A stretch of 64,000 nt of DNA, from contig JAESPV010000027.1 in assembly GCA_016765495.1 (NCBI GenBank), positions 62,001-126,000 on the forward strand, read 5' to 3'. The position numbers and the translations under genes are program-made. The notes under the pieces are model-generated. The model did not search any database. It was given only the letters and a program-made list of their open reading frames with translations, and was not told the origin of the DNA. The first letter of the stretch is position 1. Each line of letters begins with the position of its first letter. This stretch comes from Desulfocapsa sp. (GTDB lineage Bacteria; Desulfobacterota; Desulfobulbia; Desulfobulbales; Desulfocapsaceae). Positions 42,943 to 51,258 of this stretch are shown piece by piece.

Positions 42943-42970
42943 TTATCGGCAAGCTGTTCCATACAGTTTA
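42943..42970 (-). promoter_or_regulatory. Near-consensus sigma-28 promoter ahead of the DUF4402-chaperone operon
   Basis: The minus strand reads TAAACTGT, 12 nt, GCCGATAA. The -10 box is identical to the enteric FliA consensus, and the spacing equals the other sites in this window. It lies about 100 nt before the ATG at 42843 and 87 nt after the end of the usher-like gene. Confidence 0.65.
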
Positions 42971-43029
42971 TCTCTTTTTTGCAAAATTACGTTAAATCCT
43001 TATACTAAGCATATAAATGGGTTACATGC

Positions 43030-46000
43030 TTACACTACACCCCTCAATTTTTGTAATTTACCATCAGGGAATGAGTCAGATGTATCTTGATACACTTTGA
43101 GTGATTTGTTTTGAGCGTTCCTGTTAACAGCTGCAAGAGTAACAACTTCGCCGATTGGCCGAAATTGAGCAATTGGTAAAGGAATCGCTTCAAAGCGTGA
43201 TCCTCCTGTATCTTTCCTTTGTGTTGATTGAACAAGTGAAGCACCCTCCTGGATCAGTTTCCCAGAAGGTTCATTTAACCTTCTGGCAGTCGGCCCTGTA
43301 ACTAACCCATACACTCTTTCAAGATTCTGAATAGTGTCAGTTGCTGCAATTTCCTGAGCCTGACCCAAAGAGCTGGAAATTTCAGGTACAATGTCCATCC
43401 TTTCTTTCACCAGTGATTCTGCCACAAAGGTTGGCATAGGCTCTGGCTCAAGAATGTCAGCAATTGCCCGAGGATTCTCCACCGTGGATGAAGGCTTCAC
43501 TGGTTCTATAGCCGAAATATTTTCCCCACGACCACTCCCCACCGGTGCAACATTCTGCCTGTTATTTCCATCCGGTCCCTGAAGGCGGATATCCATACCG
43601 CTGGCAATGGTTCCATCGTTACCGATGGTTACCTTCAGCTCCTGACCACCTGCCAAAACGGAACCCTGCGGATCATCAGGACTCACCCGCAACGTATAAT
43701 CTCCTGGGAAAACTTTTTCAAAAAGATAAAAACCATCATATTCAGATCGAATGGATTGCACTATATTTCCTTCAGAATCAAGCAACTCCAACTGCACAAA
43801 AGCGAGATTCTTCATCACTCCCTGCCCATCTGTGGAGTAGACCGTTCCGTCTACCTCTCCCGTAGAAACCACAGGGAATTCGACATAATCAACATGTCCG
43901 GGTCGTGGAAGAATAGCTGTCCCTGCAAGTGAGGGCTGCCAGAAAGGATCTTCCAAAGTGTCAACGTCCACCTTAATGTCCGTGGGACTGTAGGCTGTCA
44001 GGCCAGTAATGGCAGCATGCCCACTCTCGCCTGTTGCAGCAGATTTTCTGGCCTGAGTTGCAAGCACGTCGACCTCAGGAAGCTGCGTATCACCCTCATC
44101 AAATACTTGATTATTATTTGCATCATGATAGACCAGAGCTTTTGCAGCGCCGCTGTTTGCCTTTCTTTCTGAACTCATAGCAATTGCCCAGCTGGGACTC
44201 ACCGGATCCGGCCCCAGAGAAAAAGACATGGTGGCAGCTACACTGACATTGTTATCACTGTCATAGGAAAGATGTGGAGAAAACGTTGCAAAACCGGCAT
44301 CCCAATCAAGCCTTGCTGTAGCCGTTGTTCGTTGATAAAGATCGTCATCATGAATCAGGTCAAATCCACCACTCAGCGTATTATTCATTTGCCAGTGACT
44401 TGAAAGGCTGTACCGAGTGATTTTATTTTTTTCGCCAAGGTCATACTGCATTCCCGCTAGTATCCGTACGGGCCCCGCATTGCCGGATACGTTAAGGTTT
44501 CCATCAATTAAATTGCCTTCACCCGGTCTGGTATCATTATAATTCCAATAGGTATTGTTGGTTACGTGTACACCTGCCATCCGACTTGAAAGACGGGCGC
44601 CAATTTTTGAAGTAATGTAATCTGAGTAATTGGTATTTTCATAGGACAGGCCATAGGAAATGGGGCTAGACAATTTTGTCTCAGGGAGCATTCCCTGAAT
44701 AGTTAATTCCGACTTGGATTCCAAAACACTATTAGGACGGTTTTCCATAACAAAATCTGAAAACCATTCATGCTTTGCCTTGATGTCAACAGATCCGACG
44801 GATGTCTGAGCTAAGGCGGACAAACCACTCCCACTGGCAGTGTCATAGAGATAATCTACCTGCCCATACAGGAAAGAGGTACTGCCTGAAAATCCTGCCT
44901 GAAGGTAATTGTGGCGTTCCTTGTTAAATTCTACACTTGCCAGCCCTAAAGCGACAGAGAGCGAATCTGTAAGCCCGTACTTATAATTCCCCCTGAAACG
45001 CGCACTATTGTCTTCAGGGGGACGCCCTTTTTCATCAATTCCCCAAATAGTTTTTTCTCGTTGGGAAAGAGACAGGTCATACTGATACTCCCCGGAAGGA
45101 AGCATCTCCGAGCCAACAGGAATCGCTTGATCATCTATTATTTCTTTTTGTCCCTGGGGGCCATAGGCGATGACTTGAAAATCGTTATTACCATAAAAGA
45201 GAGGAACATCTTCAAAATAGTACCTGCCGTCAGCTCCCACCAAGGCGGAGTCGAGCAGAGTGCCATTGTAATGCAACTCCACTTCCCAGCCCGGCAATAC
45301 ATTTCCTTCAAATGTGGTCAAGTCAAAATCTGATGTCCTGACCAAATCAGCATTACTGAAAGTAATACCCCGTTCAGGACTTGGTCTGTCAAGAATGGCG
45401 AAAGAGGCAGGTAAAATATCTCCCAAACTCATTTGAGTCGCCTGTAACGGGCCAAGTAAATCAGCGGCAGGAGCAACTCGTTCCAATCTGATCCGTGCTG
45501 TATTCAAAGGGTCATCTTCATAGCCTGAAACAAAATACTCTGAACTCATATAAAACAGATCGCCACGTCCAAGGAGTGAGTAGCTAGACTTTGTATCGGA
45601 ACTTTTAAACTCCTTCTGGTCAAACCCACCGGACATACTCACATCCATTACAGGAATAGAAAACAAATCATACTCAAGTGCACGAACCGGATATTGTAAA
45701 GCCTCAACACTATTGCTGCGCAACCGCAGACGACGTTCTTCCCGTTCCATCTTTGCCTGCAAGGGCAGCTTTTCTCTAGGAGTGATCGATACAGATAACT
45801 CTGAGCGGGAAATATCAAAATCCAGAGGAAGCCATGAACTAAATGCTCTGGAATCGACATAAATTTCATTGTCATAGACAAAAGCAGCATTTTTTTGCCA
45901 CGGAACGGTATCTCCAGCTATGCGCAACTCCTGCTTATTAATATCAAGTGAAAATGTTCGATCTTCAGAAATAAACCAACCTGTGGCCTTGGCTGCTGCG

Positions 46001-46782
46001 GGGTCAATATCAATTTTCAGATCTAATGCGGTTGCAATTTCACCAAGCGGCAACAGGGTAATATTTTCGTCACCATACCCAAAGGATGTCATCTGTAAAC
46101 CAATGGGTCTGCAAATCACATTGAAAATCAGACTATACTCATCATTTAACAGAGAAGGCGAAGCTGAGACCTGGGCCGCACTGGCAGGAGAGTTTGTTGA
46201 TTGGGGAGTGTGTACAACGGGAGTTCCTGGTTGCGCCTTAATCTGAGTAGATAGAGTATGTTGTGGCTCAACAAAAGCAGTAATTGTGGCCGGTACATTC
46301 GCTGCACCGGGGGGAGCTTGGGGCAATGGCAAAGACTGCTCCAGTTCAACAAAACTATCGTCAGTTTTTTGACGGCCATTTGTCTCAGTGGGAACGAGTC
46401 GAGATTCTGATTGATCAAGAAAGTAACGGGAATCATACAGGTGAATACCTGCTTGACTTAACGTTTGGGTAAAGGTATCAAAACGTCTCCAGTCGACCTT
46501 TTCACCATGGTTATTCGCCATAAGCAGCAGATGTCGTTGCAATAAAACATCTGCAAGTCGTGCTGCAGCTCTGTCATTATTTTGACGAAGTGACTGCCAC
46601 CGAGAATACTGTCCGGTGGAGCTGAGCAGCAGATCTGCTGTTTCAACTTTCACCTTTTCGTCAAAGGATGATGTGGTTTTATTCACATCAGTCCGCCTGG
46701 ATACGGTATTCGAGGACGGAACTGCTGTGATATTCGTCGCTTTACTCAAGTGTTCACTCACTGCAATAAAGTTATAATGCAA
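43030..46782 (-). CDS. Usher-like outer-membrane protein, 1250 residues
   Basis: Residues 1-210 are polar and proline-rich. Residues 215-340 (LLPLGEIATALDLKIDIDPA, then DNEIYVDSRAFSSWLPL) resemble a copper-amine-oxidase-N-like fold seen in usher-like proteins. Residues 355-860 alternate in the manner of a beta barrel, with a plug-like beta domain at about 485-555 (GADGRYYFEDVPLFYGNNDF). Residues 885-905 carry DANNNQVFDEGD, and 975-1060 form a carboxypeptidase-regulatory-like domain (SEYDGFYLFEKVFPGDYTLR). A disordered tail follows. The start is TTG at 46782 with no ribosome site and no signal peptide, which is odd for an outer-membrane protein. Role as fibre exporter is inferred from its chaperone and DUF4402 neighbours. 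Confidence 0.7.
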   Translation of the reverse strand: MHYNFIAVSEHLSKATNITAVPSSNTVSRRTDVNKTTSSFDEKVKVETADLLLSSTGQYSRWQSLRQNNDRAAARLADVLLQRHLLLMANNHGEKVDWRRFDTFTQTLSQAGIHLYDSRYFLDQSESRLVPTETNGRQKTDDSFVELEQSLPLPQAPPGAANVPATITAFVEPQHTLSTQIKAQPGTPVVHTPQSTNSPASAAQVSASPSLLNDEYSLIFNVICRPIGLQMTSFGYGDENITLLPLGEIATALDLKIDIDPAAAKATGWFISEDRTFSLDINKQELRIAGDTVPWQKNAAFVYDNEIYVDSRAFSSWLPLDFDISRSELSVSITPREKLPLQAKMEREERRLRLRSNSVEALQYPVRALEYDLFSIPVMDVSMSGGFDQKEFKSSDTKSSYSLLGRGDLFYMSSEYFVSGYEDDPLNTARIRLERVAPAADLLGPLQATQMSLGDILPASFAILDRPSPERGITFSNADLVRTSDFDLTTFEGNVLPGWEVELHYNGTLLDSALVGADGRYYFEDVPLFYGNNDFQVIAYGPQGQKEIIDDQAIPVGSEMLPSGEYQYDLSLSQREKTIWGIDEKGRPPEDNSARFRGNYKYGLTDSLSVALGLASVEFNKERHNYLQAGFSGSTSFLYGQVDYLYDTASGSGLSALAQTSVGSVDIKAKHEWFSDFVMENRPNSVLESKSELTIQGMLPETKLSSPISYGLSYENTNYSDYITSKIGARLSSRMAGVHVTNNTYWNYNDTRPGEGNLIDGNLNVSGNAGPVRILAGMQYDLGEKNKITRYSLSSHWQMNNTLSGGFDLIHDDDLYQRTTATARLDWDAGFATFSPHLSYDSDNNVSVAATMSFSLGPDPVSPSWAIAMSSERKANSGAAKALVYHDANNNQVFDEGDTQLPEVDVLATQARKSAATGESGHAAITGLTAYSPTDIKVDVDTLEDPFWQPSLAGTAILPRPGHVDYVEFPVVSTGEVDGTVYSTDGQGVMKNLAFVQLELLDSEGNIVQSIRSEYDGFYLFEKVFPGDYTLRVSPDDPQGSVLAGGQELKVTIGNDGTIASGMDIRLQGPDGNNRQNVAPVGSGRGENISAIEPVKPSSTVENPRAIADILEPEPMPTFVAESLVKERMDIVPEISSSLGQAQEIAATDTIQNLERVYGLVTGPTARRLNEPSGKLIQEGASLVQSTQRKDTGGSRFEAIPLPIAQFRPIGEVVTLAAVNRNAQNKSLKVYQDTSDSFPDGKLQKLRGVV

Positions 46783-46997
46783 GGACTGGATGAAGCCGTT
46801 ACGTTTTTATTGCAAAATGTATTCCACTCAAAGCCGCGGGGCATTAAAAATTACGAGTACTCCCGCTCGTAAAAGGAAAATAGAAGAAAATAGAAGGAAA
46901 AAAAGAATGGGGGACATGATTTTTTTTAATTTGGGATGTCCTCGATTTACACTTTTCGTTAGCGTTGAAGAGCCAATACCTGGTGCTGGTTTTTTAA

Positions 46998-47735
46998 TCA
47001 GCGGATTTCATTGGAATCAACATAGGCATAAGCGCTATGTTTGTGTATGGATTCAAAACTTTCTACACTTGCAGAGAACCAGGTGATCTTTTTATTATCC
47101 AATGCTGATACGGCAACTTTTCGTACCACATCTTCAACAAACATCGGATTTTTGTAAGCCCGTTCTGTAACATACTTTTCGTCAGGACGCTTAAGCAGTG
47201 CCCAGAGTTCGCAGGATGCAGAATCCTCTATGAGTCGAATCAGATCCTCCACCCAGATAAATTTCTTAAATTTTACACTCAAGGTAACTTCTGCGCGTTG
47301 ATTATGTGCTCCAGCTTCACTGATTTCTTTGGAGCAAGGGCATAAGGTAGTGATGGGAACCTTTACAGAAAGAATGAAATCACTATCTGTACCAACCTCT
47401 CCCGTAAAGCTGCATTCGTATTCCATCAGGCTTCTGGTTGCTGTAACAGGTGCCTTTTTCTCAATAAAATAGGGGAAGGACATTTCAACCCTTGCACTTT
47501 CTGCTCGCAAACCGTCTTGTATTTCAGCCAGCAGGTCAGGAAAGTTCGTTACACTCAATTCATCCATGTATTTGTTGAGAACTGAGGTGAATGTAATGAC
47601 ACAGCTATCTCGATATTCTCCAGGCATACTAGCCTGAAGAGATACTGTTGCAACACTGTTCTGTAAACCGCCATTCTTCTCCCGAATGCGAACAGGAGTC
47701 TGAATGTTTTTAATTCCGACAGACTGAATATTCAT
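46998..47735 (-). CDS. folE2: GTP cyclohydrolase FolE2
   Basis: FolE2 (type IB GTP cyclohydrolase I) makes dihydroneopterin triphosphate for folate. The 245 residues contain the metal-binding block TTLCPCSKEISEAGAHNQRA with its Cys, and the C-terminal KNPMFVEDVVRKVA. It replaces zinc-dependent FolE in many anaerobes. It lies 3 nt after metF, so the pair forms a folate/one-carbon operon. Confidence 0.93.
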   Translation of the reverse strand: MNIQSVGIKNIQTPVRIREKNGGLQNSVATVSLQASMPGEYRDSCVITFTSVLNKYMDELSVTNFPDLLAEIQDGLRAESARVEMSFPYFIEKKAPVTATRSLMEYECSFTGEVGTDSDFILSVKVPITTLCPCSKEISEAGAHNQRAEVTLSVKFKKFIWVEDLIRLIEDSASCELWALLKRPDEKYVTERAYKNPMFVEDVVRKVAVSALDNKKITWFSASVESFESIHKHSAYAYVDSNEIR

Positions 47736-47738
47736 GGT

Positions 47739-48635
47739 TTAATATTTATACCGAAGCTGAGTTGAATCACGAACGCCCAGAGAATTATATATCTCCAGAG
47801 TAGCCTGGGAAGAATTGAGGGTGAAAAATTGAATTCCCCGGACATCATTATCAAGAAGGTCACGAATCTGTTCTGTTGCCCAGTGAATACCAACTTTCTC
47901 CACATATTGATCGTTTTCGGCACGATAGACAGCTTTTAATAATCGTGCAGGAATCCTGGCGCCACTTGCCAGTTCTGCAGTTCGAATTAAGCCGTGTTTT
48001 GTGCTTACGGGCATAATGCCAGCAACAATTGGTACGTGAATCCCTGCAAGCTCACATCGTTCACAATAGTCGTAATAATCCCTGTTCTCAAAGAAGAGCT
48101 GAGTCACAATATAATCGGCACCGGCATCTACCTTTTCTTTAAGGTGATCAATTTCCTGTAAACGATTAGGTGTCGCAGGGTGCCCTTCAGGAAATCCTGC
48201 GACACCGATGCACATCTTCGGGAAATGTTTTTTAATGTAGGCTACGAGGTCTGCTGCATACGCAAAAGAATCGGCTGGTTCCACAAAATTCTTTTGATGT
48301 CCAGGAGGATCGCCATGTAATGCAAGAATGTTTTGAATATCAGCCTGCTGATATTTTTCTAAGATATTATGCATTTCAGTGCGCGTACTACCGACACAGG
48401 TAAGGTGGGAAACTACAGTGATATTCGTTTGTTCTTTGATGCGCACAACCAGATCATGAGTTCTGTCTCTGGTTGAGCCCCCAGCCCCATAGGTAACACT
48501 CACGTATGATGGGCCAAGAGGCATGAGGTTTGAAATTGTTTTTAAGAGATGATCTGCCGCTGCATCTTCTTTGGGTGGAAAAAATTCAAAACTAAAGGTT
48601 GTCTTATGACTATCAAGAAGGTCTTTGACGAGCAT
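47739..48635 (-). CDS. metF: Methylenetetrahydrofolate reductase MetF
   Basis: This FAD-dependent enzyme reduces methylene-THF to methyl-THF. The 298 residues have SFEFFPPKEDAA at the N-terminus, SVTYGAGGSTRDRTHDLV, and GADYIVTQLFFENRDYYDYC, all typical. Length is that of the bacterial enzyme. It starts the metF-folE2 operon. Confidence 0.95.
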   Translation of the reverse strand: MLVKDLLDSHKTTFSFEFFPPKEDAAADHLLKTISNLMPLGPSYVSVTYGAGGSTRDRTHDLVVRIKEQTNITVVSHLTCVGSTRTEMHNILEKYQQADIQNILALHGDPPGHQKNFVEPADSFAYAADLVAYIKKHFPKMCIGVAGFPEGHPATPNRLQEIDHLKEKVDAGADYIVTQLFFENRDYYDYCERCELAGIHVPIVAGIMPVSTKHGLIRTAELASGARIPARLLKAVYRAENDQYVEKVGIHWATEQIRDLLDNDVRGIQFFTLNSSQATLEIYNSLGVRDSTQLRYKY

Positions 48636-48989
48636 GTAGGTTCCAGTTTTTTTAGTGCCTTACTCCCTGATTCCTGTCAGAAAAAACAAGAAACCGGAAA
48701 TTGCATTTAAAGTTAAGAGCTTGAAGATACCACCAGGACTTATACTGGCATAGTGACTGTTCACCAGTGTTAGAAGTTGTTGTTGGTATAATTGATTTGG
48801 AATATTTGATTGCATTCTTTACACCTTTTTGGCTTGTTCGACAAGTTTGAAATAGAAGTGGAGTTAATCACTCAATCAATCATTCTGTTTCCTGTTTGCT
48901 ATCTTTTTCTATCCATTTCCTGCTTTTCAGTGTAAATTGTCTATCTTCCTAAGGCAAAGTAATACAGTTTCTCCGGCAGGCACACAAAA
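48636..48989. other. Divergent intergenic region between metF and the S4 protein gene
   Basis: No gene is visible in these 354 bases. They hold a 16-bp repeat shared with the flgF upstream region (TTTAGTGCCTTACTCC at 48651-48666), and dispersed repeat copy B (48744-48773). The rest (48790-48989) is AT-rich and probably contains promoters for both flanking genes, but I see no strong -35/-10 pair. Confidence 0.5.
48744..48773 (+). repeat. Dispersed palindromic repeat, copy B
   Basis: It starts ACTGGC and ends CTGTTCACCAGTGTTAG, giving an ACTGG/CCAGT stem. It matches copy A (23462-23491) across 30 positions with differences confined mostly to the loop, and shares 16 identical bases with copy C. 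Confidence 0.75.
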
Positions 48990-49382
48990 ATGGATGACCA
49001 ACCTCAGATACGAATCGATAAATGGCTATGGGCGGCCAGATTCTTTAAAACGCGAAGTCTGGCTACAAAAGCAGCCTCTGGTGGTAAGGTTTTTCTGAAC
49101 GGTAGGCGTACCAAACCTTCCAAACCTGTTCAGATTGGCGATACACTTACTATTCATAAAGGCCGGGTTGAGTGGATTGTCGTTGTGCTCGGTCTTTCCG
49201 GTCGAAGAGGTCCTGCAACTGTAGCAAGAACCATGTACGAGGAAACCGGGGAATCCATTCAAAACCGCGAAGAACAAAGGCAGGAACGATCTTTGTTTTA
49301 TGCCGGACAGACAATGCCTGCTAAGAAGCCCGGTAAACGCGATCGTCGTAAAATAAAGGATTTTATTCGCAAAGGTGAATAA
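48990..49382 (+). CDS. hslR: S4-domain RNA-binding protein (Hsp15-like)
   Basis: The 130 residues match HslR/Hsp15, which binds free 50S subunits carrying stalled nascent chains. The S4 domain is at about 7-70 (IRIDKWLWAARFFKTRSLAT, then GGKVFLNGRRTKPSKPVQIG), followed by a basic tail. The ribosome site is weak. It is 21 nt before the IMP cyclohydrolase gene. Confidence 0.9.
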   Translation: MDDQPQIRIDKWLWAARFFKTRSLATKAASGGKVFLNGRRTKPSKPVQIGDTLTIHKGRVEWIVVVLGLSGRRGPATVARTMYEETGESIQNREEQRQERSLFYAGQTMPAKKPGKRDRRKIKDFIRKGE

Positions 49383-49403
49383 TAAACGAAAAGGAAGCTT
49401 ACA

Positions 49404-50018
49404 ATGAACAAAGTAGAAAGAGCATTAATCAGTCTTACTGACAAATCAGGGATAGAAGTATTTGCCAAAGAATTAGCAGGTCTTGGTATAGAGATTTTAT
49501 CCACTGGAGGTACCGCTGCAAAAATTCGTGAAGCCGGCATTGACGTTATGGATGTTTCTGACTTCACAGGTTTTCCTGAAATGCTTGATGGCCGTGTGAA
49601 AACTCTCCATCCCAAAATACATGGTGGGATTTTGAATCAAAGAGCAAATAAAGATCATCAAGAGCAGTGTGCAGAACATGGACTGAAAAATATTGATATC
49701 ATCGCCGTAAACCTGTACGCATTTGAAAAAACAGTTGCAGATCCCAACTGTACACTGGGTGATGCAATTGAAAACATTGATATTGGTGGGCCAACCATGC
49801 TGCGTGCAGCTGCTAAGAATTTCCAGGATGTAACAGTTATTGTTGATCCTGCAGATTACCCGCAAGTATTAAAAGAAATCAAAGAGACCGGCAACACAAG
49901 CTTAAAAACACGATTTCGGCTGGCAGCAAAAGTGTTTAAACTTACCTCCGTTTATGATACAAGCATTTCCGCATGGCTCGATGAAGTCGATGTAGATCGC
50001 AACGATTATTTCAAATAG
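49404..50018 (+). CDS. purH: Stand-alone IMP cyclohydrolase (PurH N-terminal domain)
   Basis: The 204 residues cover only the MGS-like IMP cyclohydrolase domain of PurH ([65 protein letters not shown]). It closes FAICAR to IMP. The AICAR transformylase half is absent: the frame ends cleanly with YDTSISAWL and a stop, and purN starts 12 nt later. A separate transformylase is expected elsewhere. Split PurH proteins are known in sulfate reducers. Confidence 0.92.
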   Translation: MNKVERALISLTDKSGIEVFAKELAGLGIEILSTGGTAAKIREAGIDVMDVSDFTGFPEMLDGRVKTLHPKIHGGILNQRANKDHQEQCAEHGLKNIDIIAVNLYAFEKTVADPNCTLGDAIENIDIGGPTMLRAAAKNFQDVTVIVDPADYPQVLKEIKETGNTSLKTRFRLAAKVFKLTSVYDTSISAWLDEVDVDRNDYFK

Positions 50019-50030
50019 AGGGTAGTTGAT

Positions 50031-50606
50031 ATGCTGAAAATGGCAGTATTGCTTTCCGGGAGTGGGCGTACACTTGATAATTTCCATGAAAGAATTCAGG
50101 CTGGAACGCTTCAGGCTGAGGTACAGGTGGTAATATCAAATGTTGCTGATGCTCTTGGCCTTAAAAAAGCTGAGAACTATGGCTATCCTGCATTTTATGC
50201 TGCAGATAATGATGCGATCAATTCTATCTTGTTGAATTATGAGCTGGACATCATCGTCCTTGCAGGATATCTGAAATTGTATCAGGCTCCATCTGCGTTA
50301 AGTCGTGCTGTTATTAATATCCATCCATCACTTATTCCTGCCTTTTGTGGAGATGGTTTTTATGGTTCAAGAGTTCACAAAGCTATCAAAAAACGTGGTT
50401 GCATGGTGAGTGGCTGTACTGTCCATTTTGCCAACGGAGTATACGATGAAGGCCCGATTATTCATCAACAAACTGTTGTACTTGATTACGAAGATACTCC
50501 TGATGATATTGCTGCGAAGGTTTTTACTGCTGAATGCGAGGCGTTTCCTGAAGCCATTAACAGAGTAAATGATAAAGGGATTAATTTTTTCTGGGACAGG
50601 GTTTAG
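50031..50606 (+). CDS. purN: Phosphoribosylglycinamide formyltransferase PurN
   Basis: PurN transfers a formyl group from formyl-THF to GAR in purine synthesis. The 191 residues have the N-terminal AVLLSGSGRTLDNF (where SGxGSN is usual) and the catalytic NIHPSLIPAF block with the conserved Asn, His and a later Asp (GVYDEGPIIHQ). It is in one operon with purH and pyrR. Confidence 0.9.
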   Translation: MLKMAVLLSGSGRTLDNFHERIQAGTLQAEVQVVISNVADALGLKKAENYGYPAFYAADNDAINSILLNYELDIIVLAGYLKLYQAPSALSRAVINIHPSLIPAFCGDGFYGSRVHKAIKKRGCMVSGCTVHFANGVYDEGPIIHQQTVVLDYEDTPDDIAAKVFTAECEAFPEAINRVNDKGINFFWDRV

Positions 50607-50615
50607 GGGATAATT

Positions 50616-51158
50616 ATGGCAACGAGTATACTGTTAAGTTCTGATGAAATTACCCTTGCAATAAATCGATTAAGTCTTCAGGTTCTTGAAAAAAATCATA
50701 AGCCTGACAACCTTGCCATAGTAGGGATTCATACGTGCGGCGTTTTTCTGGCTCAGCGTATGAGAACGTATATTAAGGCACAGACATCACAGCTTATTCC
50801 GTACGGCAGCCTTGATATTAATCTTTACCGGGATGACTGGAGTCTTATGTCCCAAAACCCTGTGGTAAAAACAACAGATATCGACTTTAAGGTTGAGGAT
50901 ATGGATATTATCCTGGTTGACGACGTCCTCTTCACCGGCAGAACCATTCGCGCAGCCCTTGAAGCGTTAATGGATCATGGAAGGCCGCGGAGTGTACAAC
51001 TTGCCGTTCTTGTTGACAGGGGAGGGCGCGAGCTTCCAATTCGGGCTGACTATGTCGGGTTAAAGACTACCGTGCGAATCCATGAACGAATCCAGGTAAT
51101 GTTTGAAGAAAATGGCGGCCAGGATGAAGTGTTATTGCTCGATCACAAAGAAATCTAA
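50616..51158 (+). CDS. pyrR: Bifunctional pyrimidine regulator/uracil phosphoribosyltransferase PyrR
   Basis: The 180 residues are PyrR: PRPP motif IILVDDVLFTGRTIRAALEA, and the family start ILLSSDEITLAINRLS. In Gram-positives PyrR attenuates pyr genes by RNA binding. In Gram-negatives it may act mainly as a phosphoribosyltransferase. It lies 9 nt after purN. Confidence 0.93.
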   Translation: MATSILLSSDEITLAINRLSLQVLEKNHKPDNLAIVGIHTCGVFLAQRMRTYIKAQTSQLIPYGSLDINLYRDDWSLMSQNPVVKTTDIDFKVEDMDIILVDDVLFTGRTIRAALEALMDHGRPRSVQLAVLVDRGGRELPIRADYVGLKTTVRIHERIQVMFEENGGQDEVLLLDHKEI

Positions 51159-51183
51159 CCCAAGGAATTTCCAGGCAATCCTA

Positions 51184-51210
51184 TAACACTGGTGAACAGT
51201 AAGTAAGCCA
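51184..51210 (-). repeat. Dispersed palindromic repeat, copy C
   Basis: On the minus strand this reads TGGCTTACTT followed by ACTGTTCACCAGTGTTA. It differs from copy A (23465-23491) at 3 of 27 positions. It sits in the 100-bp gap between pyrR and the U32 gene. Confidence 0.75.
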
Positions 51211-51258
51211 TTGTAAACACCAAAGAACATTCTCTTTTTACTTACATTGAAAAAAATT

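Noticed and set aside
49404-50018. IMP cyclohydrolase as a frameshifted purH
   Set aside because: The 12-bp gap to purN contains no remnant of the second domain, so this is a true split gene.
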